NCBI RefSeq assembly: GCF_000518605.1
Contig: NZ_KI912458.1
Span: 248,001-312,000 of the forward strand
DNA: 64,000 nucleotides
Source: Shewanella fidelis ATCC BAA-318
GTDB lineage: Bacteria > Pseudomonadota > Gammaproteobacteria > Enterobacterales > Shewanellaceae
Direction of reading: 5' to 3'
The translations under genes were made by a program, and so were the position numbers. The notes under the pieces are model-generated. The model had not been told where the DNA came from. It made no database searches and saw only the letters and a list, made by a program, of their open reading frames with translations. Shown one piece after another: positions 7,775-16,987 of this stretch. How positions within the stretch are numbered: position 1 is the stretch's first letter; every line of letters starts with the position of its first letter.

Positions 7775-10702
7775 ATGCGATTTTTTGCCAAATTATTCTT
7801 ATTGTTACCCCTATTAGTATTAGCGGCCTGTGGCGGCGGTTCAGAAGGTGAAGACGGAAGCGTTGTCCCGCCACCGCCTCCACCAGTGGTAAAATCAAGT
7901 ATCACGGCGATGGACTTTCGCCAGTCTGTAACGATTGCTGATGATATCGTTCAGCCAGTCACTTTCAATTTATCTAACTATATCAGTAGTAGAAATAGAC
8001 TAGATGCAAATACTGACCTAATGGCGGCTAGTAAGTTGAGTCTGGATAAGATCGAGGTATTAGGTAATCTCGCAGGTTGTGAGATCACCAAGCTAGATCA
8101 ACTAGCCCTATCTTTCTCTGTTACCCCATATCATTCGCTCAGTTGTGACTATCGCTATACGGTTAGCGATGGTGCCGAGCAAACCTCTGCGCTGGCTTCA
8201 ATCTTATTTACCAACAATAGCGCTAAGCTTATTGCTGAGCAGCAGGGTTTAACGTTACCAGCAGGTGGGGTTTTACCTGAGATCAGCAAGCCTCTGACTC
8301 AAGGAGAAGCGCTTAGTTTTAATATTCAAGACGAACTTGCTACAGAGTTTTTGACCATGACTAACCCTAGGTTTGAGACGTCAACAGTGGTAGTCGGTAG
8401 CGGTACGGCTAATGTTAGTGAGGATGGGGATTTTAACTATCAAGGCATTGAAATAGGACTGACTTCGGTAACTTATTCTGTTGTTGATGACAATAAGCTA
8501 GTGTTTACCGGTGTCATTAATATTGATGTTTCAGGCAACCGTAATACAGCGCCAGTAACAAAAGATGAGACATATGGTCGATTGGTGGCTGTTGAGGATT
8601 CTCTAACATTAGATATTTTAAATTTTCCAGGGGTTGGCTCACTGGTTAACGACAGGGAAGGCGATAAGGTGCAACTTGTTGGCGTGCAGGTGTATAACGC
8701 CAATGTGAGTCTGGTTAATCCTGCTGATGTCAATAATACTCAATTTACTTTTTCAGCAAGTGAAAAGGGGCTTTATGAAGTCAAGTACACAGTTTATGAC
8801 CATGAAGTTGATGGGGTGAGTAGCGGGTTTATTAGTATAGAAACTGGTTTTGTACGAGAAGGGATTTTAGAGTTCTCCTTCAATGGTTTTATTAAATTAT
8901 TTGGTGATGGTGCCCTAGGGGCTGTTGGGCGTAACACCTTGATAAAACCCTTTAAAGAGACACTACTGCCATATATGGAAAATCATGGTTACTATGCGAC
9001 AGCGCTTAAAAATATCGGTTTCGGTAATTACCGTATTGATATGAGTAGTGAAAGTGGTGGTGAAGATAAGATAGTTTTATTTACAGCACTAAATGCACTT
9101 CAACCAATCGAAACATTGATTGAGTTGCCGGCCACTAGCAAAGTTTATTATGGACTAACCTATGCTGATCGCATCATGGGTTACGGTGGTATCGTTTATG
9201 AGGTCACACAGTATGGTGACGCTATTGCACATAACCAAATATACGGTACAAGCAATACTTGTTATGGCGACTTTGTTGAAAAGTTTAATGGCTTGAATCT
9301 CAGCGGTGTTGAAAAGATCGAAAGTTTTGGTCCATTTTCAGCTGTGGTTTATTTAAGCAATGGAACCGCAAAATATTACAGCATTGACTGCGGCAGTACA
9401 GGTAAATTTATTAGCTCTGATTGGACGCGATATATTGATAAAGTTTCCCAATGTTGGGATGCGCCAGATAATGGCAAAACCCATGGCTCATTCTACTGTT
9501 TGAATAAAGATCAAACTCAGCAGGCGTTTGTGCGTGTGGTTGGCCCACACGAGATTGATGAGAAGGGCAATATTTTTCTTAAGTTTGCCAATTTCTTTAA
9601 AAACACTGGTAAGAAGATAGTTAAAAGTACCCAAGTTACTAAAGGTATTGCTGCATTAACCCAAAATGGCGATCTTTATGTGTTATTTGATGGTAAAGAT
9701 AGCAATGGAGAAAGCTATAAAGTCAAGAAAGTCGCCACGAGAGTAAATGATTACCAACAAGCGGCCAATTATGTGACTTATATGCATATGGTTGAAGATG
9801 ACGATCGCGCCAAAGTCAGCGATGAGAATGTGACTAGCAGCAAGCCCAAGGATAGTTATTATTTAGAATTTAACGGTTATGCCCAATATCACCAAGAGGC
9901 ATTGCCGAACGGGCAAAAGGTCGATATGACCATAAAATTTAATAAGTTAAGTCGTAGTGACCGTAAAAAAGTGAAGTTTTATGAGAATACGGCGAATGCG
10001 GTTGCTTTAATCATAAATGACAGATTAAAAATACTGACTAATAAGGGACTTAAAGAGTATGGTGGTAGAGATCATCATTATAATATCGTAGGTGATTCAG
10101 CCAACTCTTATGGTGTCCGTACTGAAACTGCTGGTCAAGGACTCAGTACTTTCTTTGCACGTGGCAATAAAAACGGCGCTGAAGAAGATTGGCAGTTGTT
10201 CAGTCCGCTGGAAGAGCTTCACTCAAGTTTAACCTGTGAAAAACCCAAACAGGGTGATGTAACTTATCCCTATATTTTAACTGGTTGTACTTATATTGAT
10301 TTTAAAATGAATGGAGCTGTGATCCCCTTAACGGGCTCTGGAGTGAGTGTTTATCCGCAGGTGCGCTTCGCTAATGAAGATGCTACAGGTAAGGTCTACC
10401 CTGACTTAGTCGATTTAGATAATGATGGTTTGTCGACTGCATATGAAGTTGAAGCGTGTTTAGCTGAGCGTACAGAGTACCATAGTGGTGATATCGAATA
10501 TTGTTCACAACCCATTTTATCTGACAGCGATGGTGATGATGTGTTAGATAGTTTTGAATATCGCTATCAGGCAACGGGTAAAGGTAACTATCAAAGCCGT
10601 TTTAGCCACATTGTTGGTGACTATAAAAATAATCAATTTGGCCCTTACGATGGTAATAAAGACATTGATAGTAATGATCAACTTGATAAATACAGTAATT
10701 AA
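7775..10702 (+). CDS. Large surface lipoprotein with calcium-binding-type Asp repeats
   Basis: The start chosen is ATG 7775 (preceded by AAGG) over an upstream GTG at 7745, because it opens directly with a lipoprotein signal (MRFFAKLFLLLPLLVLAAC, lipidated Cys19). The mature protein of about 957 residues begins with a Gly/Glu-rich and polyproline spacer. Residues of about 50-390 have the beta-rich spacing of Ig/cadherin-like modules, and the middle (about 390-850) could be a propeller-like region. The C-terminus carries acidic DxDxDG-type repeats (DLDNDGLSTAYE, SDSDGDDVLDSFE, YDGNKDIDSNDQ), like thrombospondin type-3 calcium sites. I do not recognise the protein. It is likely on the cell surface, and its nearness to the pilus operon suggests adhesion, but a terminator separates them. 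Confidence 0.65.
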   Translation: MRFFAKLFLLLPLLVLAACGGGSEGEDGSVVPPPPPPVVKSSITAMDFRQSVTIADDIVQPVTFNLSNYISSRNRLDANTDLMAASKLSLDKIEVLGNLAGCEITKLDQLALSFSVTPYHSLSCDYRYTVSDGAEQTSALASILFTNNSAKLIAEQQGLTLPAGGVLPEISKPLTQGEALSFNIQDELATEFLTMTNPRFETSTVVVGSGTANVSEDGDFNYQGIEIGLTSVTYSVVDDNKLVFTGVINIDVSGNRNTAPVTKDETYGRLVAVEDSLTLDILNFPGVGSLVNDREGDKVQLVGVQVYNANVSLVNPADVNNTQFTFSASEKGLYEVKYTVYDHEVDGVSSGFISIETGFVREGILEFSFNGFIKLFGDGALGAVGRNTLIKPFKETLLPYMENHGYYATALKNIGFGNYRIDMSSESGGEDKIVLFTALNALQPIETLIELPATSKVYYGLTYADRIMGYGGIVYEVTQYGDAIAHNQIYGTSNTCYGDFVEKFNGLNLSGVEKIESFGPFSAVVYLSNGTAKYYSIDCGSTGKFISSDWTRYIDKVSQCWDAPDNGKTHGSFYCLNKDQTQQAFVRVVGPHEIDEKGNIFLKFANFFKNTGKKIVKSTQVTKGIAALTQNGDLYVLFDGKDSNGESYKVKKVATRVNDYQQAANYVTYMHMVEDDDRAKVSDENVTSSKPKDSYYLEFNGYAQYHQEALPNGQKVDMTIKFNKLSRSDRKKVKFYENTANAVALIINDRLKILTNKGLKEYGGRDHHYNIVGDSANSYGVRTETAGQGLSTFFARGNKNGAEEDWQLFSPLEELHSSLTCEKPKQGDVTYPYILTGCTYIDFKMNGAVIPLTGSGVSVYPQVRFANEDATGKVYPDLVDLDNDGLSTAYEVEACLAERTEYHSGDIEYCSQPILSDSDGDDVLDSFEYRYQATGKGNYQSRFSHIVGDYKNNQFGPYDGNKDIDSNDQLDKYSN

Positions 10703-10739
10703 CCTTTTACTAATCTACCCTTAGCTCCTTATCGCAAAA

Positions 10740-10793
10740 AATGGCAGCACTTAGCTTATATAGATTGATATAAGTTGGGGGCTGCCATTATTT
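10740..10793 (+). terminator. Terminator after the lipoprotein gene
   Basis: A long hairpin has outer arms AATGGCAGC (10740-10748) and GCTGCCATT (10781-10789) and inner arms CTTATAT and ATATAAG. It is followed by a T-rich tail (ATTTT) on the plus strand. Confidence 0.75.
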
Positions 10794-11072
10794 TACCCAA
10801 TCTCCCCCCTCTCTCTTTTCTTATTATACGTTTCATTTTTGTTGTTTTTAGATCAATTTGTGGTGTGTTTTTGCCTGTTTATAATTTTCTATAGGCATTT
10901 TTGATTTTTTGAAATCAGTTTTGACCTGTTGTGAATATATACACTCGTTAATATATGCGCTGAAAGTTACCTATCAGACATATTTGCAAAAGAAAGTGAT
11001 TTATTACCGATTTAGGTATTTATTTTTTGATAACGCAAATATGACGAATAAATGTTTAATGAGGATGTTTCT
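10794..11072 (+). promoter_or_regulatory. AT-rich upstream region of the pilus operon
   Basis: With the terminator before it, this makes a 370-bp gene-free stretch. It is strongly AT-rich, as is common for H-NS-silenced surface-structure operons. A possible promoter is TTGTGG, 16 bp, TATAAT near 10858-10885, about 190 bp before the first gene, and a TTGACC occurs near 10921. Neither can be confirmed. A GAGGAT Shine-Dalgarno sequence precedes the ATG at 11073. Confidence 0.35.
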
Positions 11073-11654
11073 ATGAATACTAAAATTGTATTGCCCCTTG
11101 CGTTATTGACATTATCTGGAGCGGCTCTTGCTGCTGATGATGCAACAACGACTCTTCACTGGAAAGGAATTGTACCGACTGTTGTGCCTGGTGCTGGAGT
11201 GATCATCACAGGTCCATCTGGACGTGTTCCATATATCGACACCGCTGGACTTAATGTTAAAGATACAACGGGTGTTTTCACTTCAGATCAGATCTCTTTA
11301 GAGCTGCACTATCGTTTATGTACTGATGGTACTACACCGATCGAAGGCGCATGTGCTAGCGGATTTGTGCAGGGTGAGGTTGCTGAAGCCGTTGGTGATA
11401 TTATTCCTGATGCATCTTGGACAATGAGTTCACTAGAGACCATTATTGGTACGCTAGACACTACAGGTGTAGCTACTGTTGTTAAGATGGAAGGTACACC
11501 AATGGAGAAATCTAAACCAGTTACAGCGACAACCGGTACCGTTACCTTTACTACTGAAAACACTGAAAATGTTGAAACCGCAATGGGTACAGAGCTGAAG
11601 CCTGGTCAAAATATCGAAGTCCACACCGTTATTAATTCAGCGAAAGCTATCTAA
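11073..11654 (+). CDS. Probable major pilus subunit
   Basis: A 193-residue secreted protein. The start MNTKIVLPLALL at 11073 is chosen over an upstream ATG at 11052 because GAGGAT stands 6 nt before it and a Sec signal peptide (cleavage after ALAA) follows directly. The mature part is small, rich in Thr, Val and Gly and beta-strand-like, with one Cys pair (LCTDG and GACAS), as expected of a chaperone-usher pilin. I do not recognise the family; it does not resemble CFA/I or CS1 major pilins that I can recall. Being first in the operon and separated by only 35 bp from the next gene, it is most likely the main structural subunit. Confidence 0.55.
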   Translation: MNTKIVLPLALLTLSGAALAADDATTTLHWKGIVPTVVPGAGVIITGPSGRVPYIDTAGLNVKDTTGVFTSDQISLELHYRLCTDGTTPIEGACASGFVQGEVAEAVGDIIPDASWTMSSLETIIGTLDTTGVATVVKMEGTPMEKSKPVTATTGTVTFTTENTENVETAMGTELKPGQNIEVHTVINSAKAI

Positions 11655-11689
11655 GACTCCCTTTTCCTCAGATATATCAAGAGCCAACT

Positions 11690-12223
11690 ATGACTTATAT
11701 AAAAGTTATCTTTTCCGCATGTCTGCTATTTGCGGCACGTGATGTCTTGGCTCTTGATATGTCTGCTTCCGGTGAGCAACGTGAGTTTCATGTTGATACC
11801 CAAATAGAGCTGGATAAGTTTTATGACCGAGAGATTATTAAATTTGAGTTTGTTAAGCAGAACTGGGAACTGCAGTTCGATGGTCGTAATTTCAAATTTA
11901 ATGATATTTCAGATGTGCTGCTATTAGAAACCTCGATAGGTAAGAGTGATCCACTAAACACTTATAGCCTCAATCTGCTTGAAAATAGTTCCGCCTGTTA
12001 CGACGTCAATGGCGTGCCGACAGATAGTAAGAACTTAGTGTCTGTAAGCGTTGATGGTGCACCTATTAATAAAGGAGAAGGGCTAGATAGTTTGGAGTTT
12101 GATGGCGTTAACCGTGTTGGTAAATACAGCCAGTTCGATGTTGAGCTTAAGTTTGCACCTGTCAGTTTAAAAGATGACTACTGCGAAGGCATGATTAAGA
12201 TGAGTATAGAGCTAGCAATATGA
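11690..12223 (+). CDS. Probable minor pilus subunit
   Basis: A 177-residue exported protein with a signal peptide (about residues 1-21, ending VLA). The mature part is beta-rich with one Cys pair (about Cys103 and Cys168) and ends in alternating hydrophobic residues (MIKMSIELAI), which could be the strand read by a pilus chaperone. The stop overlaps the usher start (ATGA), so translation is likely coupled. It could instead be an assembly accessory protein. I do not recognise a family. Confidence 0.5.
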   Translation: MTYIKVIFSACLLFAARDVLALDMSASGEQREFHVDTQIELDKFYDREIIKFEFVKQNWELQFDGRNFKFNDISDVLLLETSIGKSDPLNTYSLNLLENSSACYDVNGVPTDSKNLVSVSVDGAPINKGEGLDSLEFDGVNRVGKYSQFDVELKFAPVSLKDDYCEGMIKMSIELAI

Positions 12224-15162
12224 GATACAACAAAGTCGCCCTATCAGTCCTATTTGGCCTGTCTTGCACACTTGCTCCACAGTTATCTTTACCAGTTTAT
12301 GCTTCGGTTAAGAGCGAGGGGATTGCCATCCCTGATGAGTTTGCCGAACTCTATTCTGGCAGCACTGAGGTGTTTGATTTTCAATTAGCCAGCGCTACAG
12401 AGCAGTTAGTGATTAAGCTCAACTCCACACCCACCTCGGCCTCTTTAAATAGAGAAAGCAAAGTCAGTGTTGAACAATACTTGACTCATTTGAATGTGAA
12501 ACCACAGGCGGTGATAGACATCATCAAAGCCATGGAAAATATTTCCACATCGGCTCTATGTCAGGGCAAGGTGTCTGAATGTGAGTTGATGCCTGAGCGC
12601 TATGCCTTCACCTATGACTTTGAGCATAAGAAACTGAGCTTATTCATTAATGCTGACTTAATTGATAGCCAAAAGACGGCTCGTCGGTTTCACGAGGCAA
12701 CTAATCAGCAGTACGGTGTGATTAATAGCGTTAACCTGAACTATCACTATTTTGGTGATGGTGGTTCATCGCTTATCGGCCGTGATGAAACCTTGATTGG
12801 TTTAAAATATGGCTCGGTTAAGTCGAGTCTTTATACGGATACCGCGGCAAACCAATTTGAAGTTGAGCAGCTATCTTATGACTTTGAAAGCCAAAATAGG
12901 CGGGTTCAATTTGGTCATTTTAAGTATGGTTATGAGCAAAATACCACAGCGTTTATGGATCTATCCGGTAGCTATTCTCAGGATATTATCAACTATTCAT
13001 CTTCGCAAAATTTGCTCGATGGAGGTAAGCAAAATAATCGCCGTTTATTTTACATCTTGCCTAACAAAGGGCGTATTGAGGTCTATCGAGATGGCAATTT
13101 AATCTATAGCAAAAATGTGGATGCTGGGCAGCAGAGTATCGCCTTTCGTGATCTTCCCTATGGTTCGTACACGGCTTCAATCGTGGTGATCTCTGCTGGT
13201 CGTGAGATCTTAAAAGAGCGGCAGCAGATTGTTAACAATAGCGCTTTCTCACTGAATAAAGGTGAGTTTGACTATAGTTTCTCGGCAGGACGATTCAGTG
13301 ATAGATATGAAAATAGTTATGACAGCGCCATAGAGCAAACTCAGCTTAAAAAGTTACAAGCTAAATTAGGTTATTCAGTTGGGCCTGACAGCTTTTTATA
13401 TGCCGATGGCTATATTCATGATAACGATTATTCCTATGAACGTACTGGCGGGCTTAATGCCTACCTGAAAACGTTAACGGACCATTATTCGTTGCAACTG
13501 GAAAATAATAACTTTGTTGAAGGTAAGCTTTCATACCAGATCACAGATAGCACCATGATAGGTGGGCGAATTTTATCAAACTCAGACAACACCTTATCTG
13601 AACTAGGTGTTAAAACGTCATTGAGTGATGCCTCTACAGCACAGTTGAAATACGCTTCTTTTTCAAATGGTAGCCAATTTATTGCGGCAGATGTGAGTTT
13701 TTACAATATCGGTGTTGGCTATGAGAAGTTTGATTCAGCCGATAGCGACTTCGGTTTGGATAACTTCATGTTGTCCAATACTGGATATGAGCGCCTTAAT
13801 GTGAACTTTTCTGCTGAGCTTTGGGGCGGTCAGGGCTATGTGCTTTATGTAAATAACAAGCTCGATACTGAAAATGTGGCGCAAGCCTTTATTGATCAAA
13901 GTGACTATTGGTCGGTGAGTGCTGGTTTTTCACATTCGTTTGTAGCGGATTCGGTGCTGAACTTTTCTGCAACATTTCAAGGTGGCGAAAGCTTTGGCGT
14001 TAAAGATGACTGGTATGCGGGCGTGCTATGGTCTGTGCCTTTGTCAGCCGGTTGGACAGCTAGTTCATCGGTATCGGTGAGTGGCCAAGGGCTCGATGAA
14101 TTTAGAAACAGTGTGGCGAATGACAGACAATTGAGCCGTAACTTGTCGATGAATAACGAACTCGGGATCAGTTATAACGGCACGGATATTGAGCGAAATA
14201 TGAGTAGCGATCTATCCAGCAATATTAACTATAACAATGGTTACGTGGCCTCTGATACCTACGCCTATATCAGCTCTGATGGCACTCATTCAGTAAGCAC
14301 TAGTTTTAATAGCACTCAAGTGTTATCGGGCAAAGGGGAAGTTTATTTTACCTCTGAGCAAAGTGACGCATACATTATTGTCGATGCGAACAATCAGGGG
14401 AGCGATGACGCTCACCGTGGTCTGCTGTCTATTTATGACGATAACACGCTGAACTATAGCGAAAATATTGATCGAGAAGAGACGATTATTCCAGTCGATA
14501 AATACAAGGCATTTAATGCGCGTTTAGATACGGAGTCATCAAATTATATTAGTGATCAGACGCGAGAAGTCTCTGGTTATAGCTTACCTGGTACCGTTAT
14601 CTCGCTGGATCTCGACTTAGTTAAAGTCAAAACCTTCATCTCTTCTTTTGATGATGTGAATCATCAAGTTATTGGCGAAGTTGAGTGCACAGGTGAGGGC
14701 TGTATTGATGTTGAACAGGTTGAAGAGGGCGTGTTTAAGATCTCTGTGATTGCGGGCTCTGACTATCAGTTGGTATCAGAAAATCAAACCTGTGTGACGC
14801 CAACGTTAGATAGAGATTCAACTCATATTGTTAATACCGGTAATAACTATTGCCTACCAGGTTTAGACAATGATGACACATTAATGTTGGCACAAGGTAA
14901 GTCGCTGCAGCCGGTCAAAATTGATGGCAATGAATATTACTTTATTGGTGTTTTTACCAATGAAGATGAACGAGCAAGCACCAACCGCAAACTTGAAGAA
15001 GCGGGTTTGGCGGTCATCACTCGTATCGTTGGTCAGCGGCAATATCTGTACGTGACCAATGAATCAAGTCTTAGCGCTAGCCAAGTATCGCTATTAAACG
15101 AATTAAGCCTTTATGCGAAGAGTCTGATTGACGATGACAACTTTGCTAACAACTGGAATTAA
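12220..15162 (+). CDS. Outer-membrane usher, TcfC/CooC-like, with SPOR-like C-terminus
   Basis: A 980-residue usher that would form the outer-membrane pore for pilus secretion. It has a signal peptide (about 1-29), an N-terminal domain, and a long 24-strand-type barrel (about 170-760) containing the plug-like segment RIEVYRDGNLIYSKNVDAGQ and LPYGSYTASIVV, which is typical of alternative (CS1/Tcf) ushers. E-set-like regions follow (about 770-880). The last 80 residues (YYFIGVFTNEDERAST, LEEAGLAVI, QYLYVTNES) have the spacing of a SPOR peptidoglycan-binding domain. I do not expect this in ushers, and it makes the protein longer than the usual 850-900. ATGA overlap joins it to the preceding gene; the chaperone gene starts 3 nt after it. 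Confidence 0.78.
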   Translation: MRYNKVALSVLFGLSCTLAPQLSLPVYASVKSEGIAIPDEFAELYSGSTEVFDFQLASATEQLVIKLNSTPTSASLNRESKVSVEQYLTHLNVKPQAVIDIIKAMENISTSALCQGKVSECELMPERYAFTYDFEHKKLSLFINADLIDSQKTARRFHEATNQQYGVINSVNLNYHYFGDGGSSLIGRDETLIGLKYGSVKSSLYTDTAANQFEVEQLSYDFESQNRRVQFGHFKYGYEQNTTAFMDLSGSYSQDIINYSSSQNLLDGGKQNNRRLFYILPNKGRIEVYRDGNLIYSKNVDAGQQSIAFRDLPYGSYTASIVVISAGREILKERQQIVNNSAFSLNKGEFDYSFSAGRFSDRYENSYDSAIEQTQLKKLQAKLGYSVGPDSFLYADGYIHDNDYSYERTGGLNAYLKTLTDHYSLQLENNNFVEGKLSYQITDSTMIGGRILSNSDNTLSELGVKTSLSDASTAQLKYASFSNGSQFIAADVSFYNIGVGYEKFDSADSDFGLDNFMLSNTGYERLNVNFSAELWGGQGYVLYVNNKLDTENVAQAFIDQSDYWSVSAGFSHSFVADSVLNFSATFQGGESFGVKDDWYAGVLWSVPLSAGWTASSSVSVSGQGLDEFRNSVANDRQLSRNLSMNNELGISYNGTDIERNMSSDLSSNINYNNGYVASDTYAYISSDGTHSVSTSFNSTQVLSGKGEVYFTSEQSDAYIIVDANNQGSDDAHRGLLSIYDDNTLNYSENIDREETIIPVDKYKAFNARLDTESSNYISDQTREVSGYSLPGTVISLDLDLVKVKTFISSFDDVNHQVIGEVECTGEGCIDVEQVEEGVFKISVIAGSDYQLVSENQTCVTPTLDRDSTHIVNTGNNYCLPGLDNDDTLMLAQGKSLQPVKIDGNEYYFIGVFTNEDERASTNRKLEEAGLAVITRIVGQRQYLYVTNESSLSASQVSLLNELSLYAKSLIDDDNFANNWN

Positions 15163-15165
15163 ATT

Positions 15166-15894
15166 ATGAAGATCACTAAACCTTTATTATTGACCATATT
15201 ATCTCTGTTTGTTTTCGATGCATCAGCGATGGCGATTAGCAGTTTAATGCTGACCAATTCGGAAGCTAAAGCTGGGGTATTCACCCTAGATAATACAGAT
15301 GAAATCACCTATTTTCTTAAAACATCTGTATCAAAGGTTGAAATTGTTGATAACAAGATTATCAAGACGCCCTATACTCGCGATAACCTTGACTCGTGGG
15401 ACATAGCCACTAAGCCTTCGAAATTGGTCATTGAGCCAAATATGGTAAAAGAGATCCAAGTGGAAAGCATTTGTGGCGAGCGTTGTGATATTGACGAAGA
15501 CCAAGTTTATCAGATCAATATCCAACCTGTTTCTTACACCACTGAAGGCAAACAGCAATCGAAAATCAACATGTTATTTGGTTTCTCTCCTTATTACATC
15601 GTACCCGCTAAAGTGAGTAAGGTTGAATACCTACTCGACTATAAAGGCGACACGATTACAGCCAAAAATTCAGGTAATACCATGATAGATATCGTCATAG
15701 ATCAATGCGATAAAGATGGAATTATCGATGAGGAGGATGACAGAGCATTATGTAAAGCCAATTTCACTATATTGGCTGGCAGAACTCGAGACGTTCACGT
15801 ACCTGAGGTATTACAAGCCGATGAACTAGAGGTGATGGTGTTAAATCACGATGAGTCATATCGTGAAGAGATCCGCTTGAGCCGAGGAGAGTAA
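15166..15894 (+). CDS. Periplasmic pilus chaperone (PapD-like)
   Basis: A 242-residue exported protein with a signal peptide (about 1-22). The first domain (about 23-145) includes KPSKLVIEPNMVKEIQV, the arrangement seen in the F1-G1 region of PapD-like chaperones that completes pilin folds by strand donation. The second domain (about 150-240) has KNSGNTMIDIVIDQC. Two Cys pairs are visible, at about 102/106 and in the second domain. It sits between the usher and the probable tip gene with gaps of 3 and 1 nt, so it belongs to one operon. The weak overall resemblance suggests the alternative (CooB/EcpD-like) chaperone branch. Confidence 0.65.
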   Translation: MKITKPLLLTILSLFVFDASAMAISSLMLTNSEAKAGVFTLDNTDEITYFLKTSVSKVEIVDNKIIKTPYTRDNLDSWDIATKPSKLVIEPNMVKEIQVESICGERCDIDEDQVYQINIQPVSYTTEGKQQSKINMLFGFSPYYIVPAKVSKVEYLLDYKGDTITAKNSGNTMIDIVIDQCDKDGIIDEEDDRALCKANFTILAGRTRDVHVPEVLQADELEVMVLNHDESYREEIRLSRGE

Positions 15895-15895
15895 G

Positions 15896-16987
15896 ATGCG
15901 CTTTGCTGCCTTCAAACTGCCAGTGACGGCCAGTTTTGGATTTCTGTTGATGTCGTTGGTAGTGAGTCTATTGCTTGCTACATCTATGTCAGCGAGCGCA
16001 TTCACCATTAATGGCACGCTAACAGGTGATAAGCTCGAGTGGGCTAATGCCAGTAACGACGGTGAATATATTCGGCCTAATTACTGGTTTACTCCTGTGC
16101 GACTACCGCAAACAACAATGTGGGTACCGGGGACTTACACAACACCTACCCAGCTGAATATCGAGCTGTCGAGCGGTACAGAGCATGTGTCTATGCCGAT
16201 AAAATTAAGCGGTGTGAAGTATCAGCTTAGTGGGCAGTTTTCGCAAATACCATATGCTGATAGCTATCCTGTTTGTGAGCAGTCGAGTGTTGCCGCAACC
16301 AGTACCGTCATGAACACTAGCCGTAGCGGATTTTGTATTGCTGATAAAAGTATTCAGTTTGCTAACCCTACAACGCCTTTTAAGCGCTATCAGCCGATCA
16401 TTCGTTTCGATAAAGCAGAGCTTATTAATCGCTTAAAGGGTAAGGCTAAAGGAATATACTCAGGTACCGTCACAGGGGTAATTAGCTATGGGTTTAAGGC
16501 GAATATTTCTGAAGCGGTAAAGACTTATCGCAATATACCCATCACATTTTCGATGCAGATCGCTTATAACCCGAGTGTCATTAGCCGTATTAATGTATTG
16601 GGTAATGGTCATATTACTCCAGAATATGACACCTACAAGCATACGGTGAGTGGCAATACTGGGTTTAAGGTATCGGTGTTAGGTCAATTTCAAAATGGAC
16701 TGAGGTTTCGGTTAATTAACAAAGATGCCGCTGACTATAACTTAAAGCCAGAGTCTGGCAGTGCTACTCAGATCCCATATAGCATTAGTTGCCAAGGATG
16801 CAGCAGTCAATCAGAGATAGTTGCCAATGGTCATATAGTTGATAAAGGGGAAGCAAAGATAGATGCGCCCGGTGCCACTATGATCCCCTTTATGCTTAAT
16901 GTTGGCTTTGAAAATGTCTCTGTAAACGATGTAGAAGAGCAACGTTATAGCGATAGTTTTACTCTGATGTTTGAGGTGCAGTTGTGA
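15896..16987 (+). CDS. Probable pilus tip subunit/adhesin
   Basis: A 363-residue exported protein with a long hydrophobic signal (about residues 10-37, ending SASA). The mature part is beta-rich with a Cys pair near 120-143 and a CQGC motif near 300. Its size (about 360), single copy and position after usher and chaperone match the two-domain tip subunits (CooD/CfaE type) of alternative chaperone-usher pili, but no sequence motif proves it. A GAGGAGAGTAAG Shine-Dalgarno region precedes the ATG, and the stop overlaps the next start (GTGA). Confidence 0.55.
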   Translation: MRFAAFKLPVTASFGFLLMSLVVSLLLATSMSASAFTINGTLTGDKLEWANASNDGEYIRPNYWFTPVRLPQTTMWVPGTYTTPTQLNIELSSGTEHVSMPIKLSGVKYQLSGQFSQIPYADSYPVCEQSSVAATSTVMNTSRSGFCIADKSIQFANPTTPFKRYQPIIRFDKAELINRLKGKAKGIYSGTVTGVISYGFKANISEAVKTYRNIPITFSMQIAYNPSVISRINVLGNGHITPEYDTYKHTVSGNTGFKVSVLGQFQNGLRFRLINKDAADYNLKPESGSATQIPYSISCQGCSSQSEIVANGHIVDKGEAKIDAPGATMIPFMLNVGFENVSVNDVEEQRYSDSFTLMFEVQL

